Positions 9,403 through 17,751 of a stretch of DNA of 64,000 nucleotides are shown in pieces. A model generated the notes under the pieces. That model was not told the DNA's origin and made no database searches. It saw only the letters and a program-made list of their open reading frames with translations. The first letter of the stretch is position 1, and each line of letters starts with the position of its first letter. The translations under genes and the position numbers were made by a program. The DNA is from Streptomyces xanthochromogenes (GTDB taxonomy: Bacteria > Actinomycetota > Actinomycetes > Streptomycetales > Streptomycetaceae), in assembly GCF_014650455.1 (NCBI RefSeq), contig NZ_BMUZ01000004.1, positions 62,001 through 126,000 on the forward strand, written 5' to 3'.

Positions 9403-10290
9403 ATGGACGTTCGTCAGCTGGAGTACTTCCTCGCGATCGTGGATCACGGGGGTTTCGGCCGGGCCGCGTCGGCTCTCTACCTCTCGCAGCCGTCGCTGTC
9501 CCAGGCCGTTCGGGCCTTGGAGCGGGACCTGGGCAGCAGCCTGTTCCATCGGATCGGCCGCCGGGCCGTACTCACCGAGGCCGGCACCGCGCTGATCGAA
9601 CCCGCCCGGGCGGCGGTGCGGAGTCTGGAGACGGCCCGTGCGAGGGTCGCCGCGGTGCGCGAACTGCGCGAGGGGCGCCTGGACATCGCCGTCATGCCGT
9701 CCCAGGCGGTCGAGCCGCTCACCACCATGATCCGCGGCTTCACCGGCCGCCATCCCGGTGTGTCGGTGAACATCCGGGCCGCCTTCACCGCGCGCGATGT
9801 CATCGACATGGTGCGCACCGGCGCCGCCGAGCTCGGTCTCCTCGCGACGTCCGGCCCCCCGCCCGACACGGAGGTCGTCTCGCGTGTCGTGGGTGAGCAG
9901 CGCTTCGTGCTGGTGACCCCGCGCAACGGGTCGTTCTCCAGCGGCAGTTCGGTGGACTGTACGGAGCTCGCCGGACAGCGGCTGATCGTCGGGCAGCGGG
10001 GCACCGGGATGCGCGCCTACGTCGATGGGCTGCGCGAGCGCGGAATCGCCTTCACCATCGCCGCGGAGACCGAGCATCGGGTGGCGATCCTGCCCCTGGT
10101 CCTTGCGGGGGTCGGCATCGCCGTCGTCACCGAGTCATGGCGCGACATGGCCGAACGGGCCGGCGCACTCGTGCTGGACATCGAACCGAAGTCGATGCTG
10201 CGGATCGCCTTGATCGGTCGGCGCGCCGAGCAGTCTCCGGCCGCCGAGGCATTCCTGACCTGCGCCCTTGCCGCCGTCGCGGGCACATAG
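9403..10290 (+). CDS. LysR-family transcriptional regulator
   Basis: 295 residues. The N-terminal winged helix (QLEYFLAIVDHGGFGRAASA, recognition helix LSQPSLSQAVRALE) is followed by a LysR substrate-binding domain. ATG 9403 starts at the canonical position before the helix-turn-helix. It sits 69 bases upstream of, and in the same direction as, the tartrate/malate dehydrogenase gene, so it is the likely regulator of that gene, with the hydroxy-acid substrate as a plausible ligand (inference from context). A palindrome in the short gap supports this. Confidence 0.9.
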   Translation: MDVRQLEYFLAIVDHGGFGRAASALYLSQPSLSQAVRALERDLGSSLFHRIGRRAVLTEAGTALIEPARAAVRSLETARARVAAVRELREGRLDIAVMPSQAVEPLTTMIRGFTGRHPGVSVNIRAAFTARDVIDMVRTGAAELGLLATSGPPPDTEVVSRVVGEQRFVLVTPRNGSFSSGSSVDCTELAGQRLIVGQRGTGMRAYVDGLRERGIAFTIAAETEHRVAILPLVLAGVGIAVVTESWRDMAERAGALVLDIEPKSMLRIALIGRRAEQSPAAEAFLTCALAAVAGT

Positions 10291-10341
10291 GCGTGTCCTA
10301 TGAGGCAGATCGGCAGGGCGTCTTGGACGGTTCCGCGGCCT

Positions 10342-10354
10342 GATTGCTGCAATC
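10342..10354. promoter_or_regulatory. Palindrome before the dehydrogenase gene
   Basis: GATTGC-T-GCAATC is a perfect 6-1-6 inverted repeat ending six bases before the ATG at 10360. It lies in the only gap between the LysR gene and its presumed target. It could be an operator or a small hairpin over the translation start. Confidence 0.4.
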
Positions 10355-10359
10355 GGGCC

Positions 10360-11415
10360 ATGACCAACCACCACATCGCACTCATCCCCGGCGACGGCAT
10401 CGGAGCCGAGGTCCTGCCGCCCGCCCAGCAGGTGCTCGACGCCGTCGGAGCACGCCACGGCTTCGGCTTTTCGTACACCTCCTACGACTGGTCGTGTGAG
10501 CGTTACGTCCGTGAGGGCGCGATGATGCCCGAGGACGGCCTCGACCACCTTCGTACGAAGGACGCCATCCTGCTCGGCGCGGTCGGCCACCCGGGCGTGC
10601 CCGACCACGTCTCCCTGTGGGGACTGCTGATCCCGATCCGGCGGAGCTTTCGCCAGTACGTCAACCTCCGGCCGATCCGCGTCTTCGAGGGAGTGGACAG
10701 TCCGTTGCGTGCCGCCGCTCCCGGAGCGGTCGACTTCGTCGTCGTCCGCGAGAACGTCGAGGGTGAGTACAGCGAGATCGGCGGCCGGCTCAACCGGGGC
10801 CTTCCGGAGGAAATGGCCGTGCAGGAGGCCGTGTTCACGCGCTCGGGTGTGACCCGAGTCCTCGACTACGCCTTCGAGCTGGCGGCTCGGCGCGGCGGAA
10901 GGCTCACCTCGGCCACCAAGTCCAACGGCATCGTGCACACCATGCCGTTCTGGGACGAGCTGGTCGCCGAGCGCGGTGCGGACCACCCGCAGGTGACCTG
11001 GGAGCAGGAGCACATCGATGCGCTGGCCGCGAAGTTCGCACTCGAACCGGCCCGTTTCGACGTGGTCGTCGCCTCCAATCTCTTCGGCGACATCCTCAGC
11101 GACCTGGCCGCCGCCGTGGCCGGCTCCATCGGGATCGCGCCGGCCGCCAACCTCGATCCGGAGCGCACCTTCCCCTCCATGTTCGAGCCGGTCCACGGCT
11201 CCGCCCCCGACATCGCCGGGCGCGGTATCGCCAACCCCATCGGGGCGATCTGGTCGGCGGCTCTGCTGCTCGACCACCTCGGCGAGTGCGAAGCGGCCAG
11301 GGACGTCACCGACGCCATCGCCTCGGTGCTCGCCAGGACGGACCTGCGCACCCCCGACCTCGGCGGCAACGCCACCACGACCGAGTTCACGGAGGGGCTC
11401 CTCGGACTTCTGTGA
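10360..11415 (+). CDS. Tartrate/D-malate dehydrogenase (decarboxylating)
   Basis: 351 residues of the isocitrate/isopropylmalate dehydrogenase family. ALIPGDGIG opens the fold and LRPIRVF and VVVRENVEGEYSEIGG form the substrate site. Next come SATKSNG with the catalytic Lys, SNLFGDILSDLAA with the metal-binding Asp residues, and EPVHGSAPDIAG for NAD binding. The substrate-loop signature (LWGLLIPIRRSFRQYVNLRP) fits the tartrate dehydrogenase/D-malate dehydrogenase branch better than LeuB. These enzymes oxidise and decarboxylate D-malate or tartrate with NAD and Mn/Mg. I start at ATG 10360, just before the fold, rather than the upstream ATG. The LysR gene directly upstream matches the usual organisation of this enzyme. 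Confidence 0.88.
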   Translation: MTNHHIALIPGDGIGAEVLPPAQQVLDAVGARHGFGFSYTSYDWSCERYVREGAMMPEDGLDHLRTKDAILLGAVGHPGVPDHVSLWGLLIPIRRSFRQYVNLRPIRVFEGVDSPLRAAAPGAVDFVVVRENVEGEYSEIGGRLNRGLPEEMAVQEAVFTRSGVTRVLDYAFELAARRGGRLTSATKSNGIVHTMPFWDELVAERGADHPQVTWEQEHIDALAAKFALEPARFDVVVASNLFGDILSDLAAAVAGSIGIAPAANLDPERTFPSMFEPVHGSAPDIAGRGIANPIGAIWSAALLLDHLGECEAARDVTDAIASVLARTDLRTPDLGGNATTTEFTEGLLGLL

Positions 11416-11905
11416 CCCGTGCACGGCCGGGGCGGGGCTTCACTTCACTTGCGGGTACTCACCGCGATCGCCCCCGGTGTCCTGACCGGCCGACACCTCG
11501 GAAACGCTCCAGGGTCTCCAGGAGACGACGTGCGCCTTCCCTCGTCGCAGGCCGTGCCTCCTCCCGGCTCATCCCGTCTTCCGCGCGGGCCTCGTCGGTG
11601 AGCGGGCCGAGGAGATCGCGCACCGATGTCCCGGGTCCGTCGAGGAGCCGGAGCAACGGAACAACACCGACCGAATGCCTCGGTCGGAAAACGGAGTGCC
11701 GTACGGAGCAACTGCCGCGGATCAAGCTCGCGTTGGCCGGAGTAAGCCTCGCAACGGCCCATGCACCTGTCAAGAGTTCGCTCATGCACCCCGGCCGCGT
11801 GCACCGCGGGCGCTGCGAGGGCCGGTCCCCCGGGTCGATGGGGAACCCACCCGGGGGACGCGAGCGTCCTGGCAGCGCTCTGAGCAGCGTGCGGCGCACC
11901 CACGA
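11416..11905. other. Gap with a possible degraded leftward gene
   Basis: A leftward open frame (11459-11899) has a helix-like, Arg/Glu-rich C-terminal half (RLLDGPGTSVRDLLGPLTDE), but its N-terminal half is low-complexity and I cannot place it in any family. It could be a gene remnant or chance coding bias. Nothing else is recognisable in this 490-base gap. Confidence 0.3.
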
Positions 11906-12574
11906 TCACAGGCTGCGCGCGGTGATGTCCCCGTACGCGGTGGTCGCCTGGATGGTGAGGTCGGCCGTCGGGCCGTCGGCGTTCCTGAGCGCATGGTGGA
12001 CACGGCCGCAGTGTGTGTCCGCGGCCAGAGTTGCCGAAGCGCCATGGGCCGCGCCGACGGTGATCGTCCCGAAACCGGTGTTCAGCGTGAGGGCGCCGCG
12101 TGCGGCCTCGTCGATGTGGATGTCGCCCGCTGCCACGGTGATCTCGCTGTCGCCGCCGAGACGGCCGACCCGGACGTCACCGCTGTGCACGCTCAGCCGC
12201 AGGCTCGCGGCCTCGTCGACCTGGACGGCACCGTGCGCCCCGTCGAAGACGACGTCCCCGAGGGGACCGGCCGTGCGGAACCCGGCCGCGCCCGCCTTGG
12301 CCATGAGCCGGGAGCGGGACGGGAGTTGGACGGAGATGTCCACAGCCCCCGAGTTGCCGAAGTACTGGTTCTTCATCGGCGTCTCGATGCGCAGGACACC
12401 GTTCGCGAAGTGAACCCTGGTCTGTTCCGCGGCCTTCACATCACGTCCCTTGGAAGCGTCCACGGGCTTGATCTCGACGGTGGCTCCGATCTCGTCGGTC
12501 GCGGTCACCTGAACCCGGCCGACGGGGATGTCCAGGATGGCGCTGACGGGGGCGGTGGTGGCGAACTTCTGCAT
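11906..12574 (-). CDS. DUF4097 beta-helix protein
   Basis: 222 residues made of repeating beta strands (for example VSAILDIPVGRVQVTATDE, LRLSVHSGDVRVGRLGGD, GALTLNTGFGTITVGAA). This matches the DUF4097 family, a right-handed beta-helix-like domain of unknown function common in streptomycetes. There is no signal peptide or membrane segment, so it is probably cytoplasmic. The ATG at 12574 starts directly with the first strand. It diverges from the lanthipeptide precursor gene across a 358-base gap. Confidence 0.8.
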   Translation of the reverse strand: MQKFATTAPVSAILDIPVGRVQVTATDEIGATVEIKPVDASKGRDVKAAEQTRVHFANGVLRIETPMKNQYFGNSGAVDISVQLPSRSRLMAKAGAAGFRTAGPLGDVVFDGAHGAVQVDEAASLRLSVHSGDVRVGRLGGDSEITVAAGDIHIDEAARGALTLNTGFGTITVGAAHGASATLAADTHCGRVHHALRNADGPTADLTIQATTAYGDITARSL

Positions 12575-12678
12575 GACGTGCTCCGACTTCTCGTTGTCCT
12601 TCGCGACCTCGTGGCCGCGTTGTCCTGAGGAGAATGAGCCGCGCGGGTTTCAGCGGCGCCTCACTGCGGCTTCAGCCT

Positions 12679-12692
12679 GTTTCACGTGGAAC
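12679..12692. promoter_or_regulatory. parS-like ParB site
   Basis: GTTTCACGTGGAAC differs at one position from the perfect palindrome GTTTCACGTGAAAC bound by ParB. It lies in the 358-base gap between the DUF4097 gene and the lanthipeptide precursor, where I otherwise see no gene. Streptomyces carries many parS copies, mostly around oriC. I found no second convincing copy in this window. Confidence 0.5.
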
Positions 12693-12932
12693 GCGGCCCC
12701 GGGCCCCGCACGTCATCGGCCGACCTCACGTACCGCGGGCGCCGACGGCTCGTGTCCCCGTTTCCTTTCGGCTTTCTTTTCGACGGGCTTCGGCCCTGGA
12801 CCCGGTTGGGCTGTAGTGGCTCCTGCTGTTCGAGCCGCCGGCGCATATGCCGTCGACCAGTGCACAGCTCTCTGTCCGCATGCACGACGACGTCACCCGT
12901 TCATTTCACCGGGACAAGCGGGAAGGATCGCC

Positions 12933-13088
12933 ATGAGCCCCCTGGAACTCCAGATTCGCGAAGCAGGACCGCTCGACATCGAGGAGCAACTCATCGAGTT
13001 CGAGGACGACGTGGACACCGCGCGCCGCATCGAAGCCTGCCTCGCCGACCCGTGGCCCACGGCCACCACCCGGGTCGCCTGCGACTGA
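12933..13088 (+). CDS. Lanthipeptide precursor peptide
   Basis: 51 residues with a GGAAGG ribosome site. The leader begins MSPLELQ, matching the hydrophobic-x-x-L-Q helix motif of class III lanthipeptide leaders, and continues with a strongly acidic stretch (DIEEQLIEFEDDVD). The C-terminal core is about 16 residues from the first Cys (CLADPWPTATTRVACD): three Thr clustered between two Cys, enough for one or two methyllanthionine or labionin-type rings. A synthetase gene follows 127 bases downstream after a perfect hairpin. No Gly-Gly or other obvious cleavage motif precedes the core, and no protease or transporter is adjacent, so leader removal probably uses a general protease (inference). 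Confidence 0.85.
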   Translation: MSPLELQIREAGPLDIEEQLIEFEDDVDTARRIEACLADPWPTATTRVACD

Positions 13089-13100
13089 GGCCCGCCGTGG

Positions 13101-13126
13101 CGCTGTGGCCCGGCGCGGCCACAGCG
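13101..13126 (+). terminator. Perfect hairpin between precursor and synthetase
   Basis: CGCTGTGGCC (13101-13110) and GGCCACAGCG (13117-13126) form a 10-bp perfect stem with a six-base loop, twelve bases after the precursor stop. A partial terminator or mRNA stabiliser at this place would give more precursor than enzyme, a common RiPP arrangement. There is no T-run. Confidence 0.65.
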
Positions 13127-13215
13127 GCACGGCACCCCTTGCGCGGCGACAGACCCTGCCGCCCGAGCGGCAGCGTGAGAGGAACGAGAACGCGGGATCG
13201 GGAAACGGGGAACAC

Positions 13216-15858
13216 ATGCGACCGGCCCGGCACGACGACGTACAGGACCTGCGGGACCATCGTGGTGCCCTGCCGCCCCAGGCCCGGGACCCGCGGGAAC
13301 GCGGTGAGGACTTCCACGAGGGCGCCGGCCTCCTGTGGCGGCGCGTCGAGGCGCTGCTGTCCGGTGCCCCTCGACGCCTCGCAGCCGACGACTGCTGGCT
13401 CTACCTGCTGGACCCCGAGATGCCCGTGCGCGAGCACGGCTGGAAGCTCCACGTCTCCACGCGTGCCGACGACCTCCTGGACATCGTGGACCTGATCGTT
13501 CCTGTCCTGCTGCGCCACACCTGCGACGCCAAGTTCGCGGTCGGCCCGTCCGTGCTGCGGGACCTCAACGGCGGCGAGCGCCATCCCCATCTCGTCGGCA
13601 AGGCAGCCACGATCTACCCGCCCGACGGGGATTTCGTGGCGATCGCGGAAGAACTGGCCTGCGCCTTGGAGGGCCGCACCGGCCCTCGCGTGCTCAGCGA
13701 CCGACGTGTACGTCCCGGCTCACCGGTGCACTACCGCTACGGCCCCTTCCGCATCACCTCCCCGGACGGAAGAGCGCCCGTCATGGTTGGCCCCGACGGC
13801 CGGACGTTCACCTCGCAAGGAGGTGCCCGATACCTCCAACCCCCTTGGGCCACCGACCCGTTCGGCCGGCCCGCCCCCGCCGAGGTCCCGGGCGCACGGC
13901 TCGTCGGCGGCCGCTACCGGATCACGACGGGCATCGCCCGCTCGCCGCGCGGGGACGTGTACCGGGGCGTGGACACGACGACCGGCGATCGCGTGGTCAT
14001 CAAGCAGGCCAGGCCCTACGTGGCGGAAGACGAGCAGGGAGTCGACGCACTCGGCAGACTGCGTCACGAGCACCGGGTGCTGGCGGCCCTGGCCGGCACC
14101 GACGGTGTGCCACGCGCTCTCGACCATCTGAGGCACGGCGAGGACGAGTACCTCGTCATGACCGACTGCGGGCCGGGTGACCTGCGCCGCGACATTCTGG
14201 ACCATGGCCCCCACGCGGCTCGTGGCGACAGCGCGGCCGCTCAACTCACGCTCCTGGCGCGACAGTTGCTGGCCATCCTCGATGCCCTTCACGACCGCGC
14301 GGTGGTCGTCGGCGACCTCAAACCCCGCAACGTGGTGCTCGGCCCCGACGGAGCGGCCCGCATCGTCGACTTCGGCATCAGCGCCCTGGACGGCGACCGC
14401 CCGGCCGGTGCGACGCCCGGCTACTCCCTGCCCGTGTACCGGGCCGGGGAGGCACCCGAACCCGCCGACGACCTCTACGCGCTCGGCGCGACCCTGCACT
14501 ACGCGCTCACCGGAATGGACCCGGTCGTCGTCGACCCCGACCGCACGATCAACCGCGACCGGACGCTGGCCTGCCTTGCCGCCGCCGCGCCCGGCACCGA
14601 TCTGCGGCCTCTGCGCGATCTGATCGGCGGTCTGATGAGCCTCGATCCGGTCGAACGGACCACCACCGCAAGGCGGTTCACCGCGGCCCTGCCCGCCCTG
14701 CCCGGCAGGTGTGCCGTCTCGCCCGTACCACGCCCCTCCCCCGCGCTCCTGGACGAGTTGATCGGCCACACCGTCGCGAGGGGCGTGGCCGAGGCGCCAG
14801 GGCTGTGCGGCGGGCCGGGCACCCACCACCCGGGCTCTTCGCTCACCCTCTACGCGGGCGCGGCGGGCGTCGGCCTGGAACTCCTGCATCACCTGGACCG
14901 GCCTGGAGTTGCCCGGGCCGTCGACGAGTTGGCCCGCCGCACCGCACGGCATCCCGAACTGGCCCGGCTGAACGCGGCACTGTACATCGGCCGCACCGGC
15001 GTCGACCTGTTCCTGGGCGCCGCCGGGCGGCCCGCCGGGCCGCCGCCCTCCGACCCGTCCCCGCCCGACGGCACCGGCGACCAGATCGGCGGTGCGGCGG
15101 GCACCGGCACGGGCCACCTGATCCTGGCCGCAGGGGCCGCGGCCGACGGGCGCGCCACCCACGCGGCTCGCCATCTCGCGACCGCGGCCGACTGTGCCGC
15201 CGCGCTCCTGGCCCGGGGGGCCGTCATCGGTGCGGCTGCGGAACGCTCGCGTCCGGCGTCCTCGTCGGACGCGGCGTACGAACTGGGCTTCGCCCACGGC
15301 GCCGCGGGCACCGTCCACTTCCTCTACGCGTACCAGCGGGTGACCGCCGACCCGGTCGTGCGCGCCGCCGCGCTCTCCGGCCTCGACGCCCTCGCGGCAC
15401 ATGTGCCGGCCCTGCTGGCCACGGTCGAACGCCCCGAAGCCAGCCGTCGCTACGGCTCGTGGTGCCGGGGGCTCGCGGGCATGGCGGCCGTGCTGGTCGA
15501 AGCGGGTACCGCCGAGCAGGACGGAGACCTGCTGGCCCTCGGCCTGAGCGGCGCCCGGGCCTGCCATCGGATCGCCCCTCGGATGAGCCTGGTCTCACAG
15601 TGCTGCGGCCTGTCCGGCATCGGCGACCTCCTCGTCGACGCCGCGGTCGCCACGGACGACGACGAGATGTGGCGGGCGGCCGAGGATGTCGCCGCCCTGA
15701 TCCTGGCGCGCAGCGGCGGCGGGAGCCGGCCCCTGTTCCCCGACAACACCCTCATCGGCTCCGACGTGGCCTGGGCAACCGGCAGCACGGGCGTGCTCAC
15801 CTTCCTGCGGAGGCTGCGCGACCGGGGCGGCGACCGCCTGTGGTCGCCGCCCTCCTAG
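13216..15858 (+). CDS. Class III/IV lanthipeptide synthetase
   Basis: 880 residues in three parts: an N-terminal phospho-Ser/Thr lyase-type domain (about 1-220), a Ser/Thr kinase-like domain (about 230-480; VVIKQ lysine, VVGDLKPRN catalytic loop, IVDFGIS magnesium loop) and a LanC-like cyclase (about 530-880). It phosphorylates and eliminates Ser/Thr in the precursor, then adds Cys to form thioether rings. Class III cyclases usually lack zinc ligands; here GFAHGAAG supplies the catalytic His, SWCRG holds C750 and QCCG holds C796 and C797. The spacing of 46 residues equals that of the nisin cyclase ligands C284 and C330, with Cys in place of H331. This points to class IV (LanL) chemistry with a three-Cys zinc site. 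ATG 13216 has a GGGGA site. Confidence 0.88.
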   Translation: MRPARHDDVQDLRDHRGALPPQARDPRERGEDFHEGAGLLWRRVEALLSGAPRRLAADDCWLYLLDPEMPVREHGWKLHVSTRADDLLDIVDLIVPVLLRHTCDAKFAVGPSVLRDLNGGERHPHLVGKAATIYPPDGDFVAIAEELACALEGRTGPRVLSDRRVRPGSPVHYRYGPFRITSPDGRAPVMVGPDGRTFTSQGGARYLQPPWATDPFGRPAPAEVPGARLVGGRYRITTGIARSPRGDVYRGVDTTTGDRVVIKQARPYVAEDEQGVDALGRLRHEHRVLAALAGTDGVPRALDHLRHGEDEYLVMTDCGPGDLRRDILDHGPHAARGDSAAAQLTLLARQLLAILDALHDRAVVVGDLKPRNVVLGPDGAARIVDFGISALDGDRPAGATPGYSLPVYRAGEAPEPADDLYALGATLHYALTGMDPVVVDPDRTINRDRTLACLAAAAPGTDLRPLRDLIGGLMSLDPVERTTTARRFTAALPALPGRCAVSPVPRPSPALLDELIGHTVARGVAEAPGLCGGPGTHHPGSSLTLYAGAAGVGLELLHHLDRPGVARAVDELARRTARHPELARLNAALYIGRTGVDLFLGAAGRPAGPPPSDPSPPDGTGDQIGGAAGTGTGHLILAAGAAADGRATHAARHLATAADCAAALLARGAVIGAAAERSRPASSSDAAYELGFAHGAAGTVHFLYAYQRVTADPVVRAAALSGLDALAAHVPALLATVERPEASRRYGSWCRGLAGMAAVLVEAGTAEQDGDLLALGLSGARACHRIAPRMSLVSQCCGLSGIGDLLVDAAVATDDDEMWRAAEDVAALILARSGGGSRPLFPDNTLIGSDVAWATGSTGVLTFLRRLRDRGGDRLWSPPS

Positions 15859-16361
15859 GTGGCTCGCGGGGCCGATGCGCCGGGAACAGGTGGGTGGCAC
15901 GCGGCGCTCGTCCCGCCCTCCTCCTCGCGTGGCCAGTGCCGTCCTTCGAGGGCCTCGGCGCTGCGGTTGAGGCGGACCAGGACGTCTTCGAGCTCCTGTA
16001 TCTCCTCGGGGGACCAGTGGGCGACCACCCGGGCCAGGCACGCCCGGTTGACCTCCCGGTCTCCGTCGAGCCGGCGCCGGCCCTCGGGGGTGATGCGCAG
16101 CTTGCGGGCCATGCCGCCGTCCGGACACGGGACGCGCTCGGCCAGTGCGCAGCGCAGCAGCGCGGCCGTCTGGCGATTCACGGTCGAGGTGTCGAGCCCG
16201 AACGCCTCCGCCAACTGTCCGATGGACATGGGGCCTTGGGTGTCGATCCGGCTGAGCAGCAGGTAGGCCGACCGCTCCAGGCGTTCCGGGTCGCGTTCAC
16301 GCCGGGCGAGCACTTGGTGGCGTGAGAGCAGCATCAGCTCTCGCTCCAACTTTTCCAGCAC
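15855..16361 (-). CDS. MarR-family transcriptional regulator
   Basis: 168 residues with a MarR winged helix (SIGQLAEAFGLDTSTVNRQT recognition region, then the ARKLRITPEGRR wing). The GTG at 16361 follows GGAGG; the long upstream extension lies in the divergent promoter and is not protein-like. The gene ends four bases inside the lanthipeptide synthetase stop in a convergent overlap and is divergent from the Old Yellow Enzyme gene, which it most likely represses. A CT-rich, charged tail extends beyond the core domain. Confidence 0.88.
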   Translation of the reverse strand: MLEKLERELMLLSRHQVLARRERDPERLERSAYLLLSRIDTQGPMSIGQLAEAFGLDTSTVNRQTAALLRCALAERVPCPDGGMARKLRITPEGRRRLDGDREVNRACLARVVAHWSPEEIQELEDVLVRLNRSAEALEGRHWPREEEGGTSAACHPPVPGASAPRAT

Positions 16362-16495
16362 ATCGCCTCCCACTTCTTGCGGCGCTTCATTATCGCGGAC
16401 TCCCGGACCGGAGCCTCCGCGAAGTCTCCGCGATGCCTCCGCAGGCCGGACCGTGTACGGCTCCCGGTCCGCCCGGGCGCCGCAATATGCATGAT

Positions 16496-16506
16496 ACATA
16501 ACATGT
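16496..16506. promoter_or_regulatory. Candidate MarR operator
   Basis: ACAT-AAC-ATGT is a perfect 4-3-4 palindrome inside an AT-richer island (16485-16515) of the divergent MarR/OYE promoter region, about 60 bases before the OYE start. Local AT content is far above the surroundings, fitting a promoter core overlapped by a repressor site. Confidence 0.5.
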
Positions 16507-16567
16507 GTACGATGCACTTCTCTCGTTGTCACTCCAGCGAGCCACAGCCTCAATCCGGAGGACCCGC

Positions 16568-17698
16568 ATGACCGTCACCACGTCCACCGCCTCACGCGCC
16601 GCCGAGATCCTGTCGCGGCCCGTCACCCTGAACGGCCTCACCGTCCCCAACCGCGTGGCGATGGCTCCGATGACCCGGATGTTCTCCCCCGACGGCGTTC
16701 CCGGCGAGGACGTGCAGGCGTACTACGCCAGCCGGGCCGCCGCGGGTGTGGGCCTGATCGTCACCGAGGGCACCTACGTCGGGCACGAGTCCGCCGGGCA
16801 GAGCGACCGGGTACCGCGGTTCCACGGCGAGGAGCAGCTGGCGGGATGGGCGAAGGTCGCCGCGGCCGTGCGCGAGGCGGGCGGCACCATCGTCCCCCAG
16901 CTGTGGCACATAGGCATGGTGCGCAAGCAGGGCGAGGCCCCCTACCCCGACGCGCCCGCCGTCGGCCCCTCCGGCATCCGCGTCGACGGCACGGAGGGAA
17001 CGGGCAAGGCGATGACCCTCTCCGACATCGACGACGTCATCGGCGCGTTCGCGGACGCCGCCGAGGAGGCGCACCGGATCGGCTTCCACGGTGTCGAACT
17101 GCACGGCGCCCACGGCTACTTGCTCGACCAGTTCTTGTGGGAGCGGACCAACCGCCGCACCGACGCCTACGGCGGCGACGCGGTGGCCCGCACGAAGTTC
17201 GCCGCGGAGATCGTGGCGGCGGTCCGCGAGCGCGTCCCGGCCGACTTCCCGGTCATCTTCCGCTACTCGCAGTGGAAGCAGGAGGCCTACGACGCCCGGC
17301 TCGCGCAGACTCCGGAGGAGCTGGAGGCGATCCTGGCCCCGCTGGCGGCCGCGGGCGTCGACGCGTTCCACGCCTCCACCCGGCGCTACTGGCTCCCGGA
17401 GTTCGAGGGCTCGGACCTGAACCTGGCGGGCTGGACGAAGAAGCTCACCGGGCGGCCGACCATCACCGTCGGCTCGGTCGGCCTCGACGGCGACTTCCTC
17501 CGCTCCTTCGCCGGCGAGGGGGCGGAGCTCGGCGACATCAACAACCTCCTGGAGCGCATGGAGCGCGACGAGTTCGACATGGTCGCCATCGGCCGGGCAC
17601 TCCTCCAGGACCCGCGGTGGGCGGCGAAGGTGCTCGGCAACCGCTTCGACGAGCTGAAGCCGTACGACGCGGCCGCCCTCAAGTCGCTCAGCCACTGA
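16568..17698 (+). CDS. Old Yellow Enzyme-family NADH:flavin oxidoreductase
   Basis: 376 residues of the FMN-binding OYE barrel. VPNRVAMAPMTR is the N-terminal FMN strand, PQLWHIG gives an FMN contact, GFHGVELHGAHGYLLDQFL is the family signature, and FDMVAIGRALLQDPRW is the phosphate-binding C-terminus. It likely reduces activated alkenes (enones, nitroalkenes, quinones). ATG 16568 follows GGAGG. Divergence from a MarR repressor is typical for OYEs induced by electrophiles (inference). A strong terminator follows the stop. Confidence 0.9.
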   Translation: MTVTTSTASRAAEILSRPVTLNGLTVPNRVAMAPMTRMFSPDGVPGEDVQAYYASRAAAGVGLIVTEGTYVGHESAGQSDRVPRFHGEEQLAGWAKVAAAVREAGGTIVPQLWHIGMVRKQGEAPYPDAPAVGPSGIRVDGTEGTGKAMTLSDIDDVIGAFADAAEEAHRIGFHGVELHGAHGYLLDQFLWERTNRRTDAYGGDAVARTKFAAEIVAAVRERVPADFPVIFRYSQWKQEAYDARLAQTPEELEAILAPLAAAGVDAFHASTRRYWLPEFEGSDLNLAGWTKKLTGRPTITVGSVGLDGDFLRSFAGEGAELGDINNLLERMERDEFDMVAIGRALLQDPRWAAKVLGNRFDELKPYDAAALKSLSH

Positions 17699-17704
17699 CC
17701 GTTA

Positions 17705-17732
17705 GCCGGCCGTCCGGAGACGGACGGCCGGC
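17705..17732. terminator. Bidirectional terminator
   Basis: GCCGGCCGTCCG and CGGACGGCCGGC form a perfect 12-bp stem closed by a GAGA tetraloop, between the convergent OYE and NlpC/P60 genes. It can serve both. Confidence 0.85.
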
Positions 17733-17751
17733 CTTCGCGAAGACGCGCCCC

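Noticed and set aside
11459..11899. Leftward 146-codon open frame after the dehydrogenase gene
   Set aside because: Only the C-terminal half looks protein-like, there is no convincing start and no family match; left as a possible remnant.
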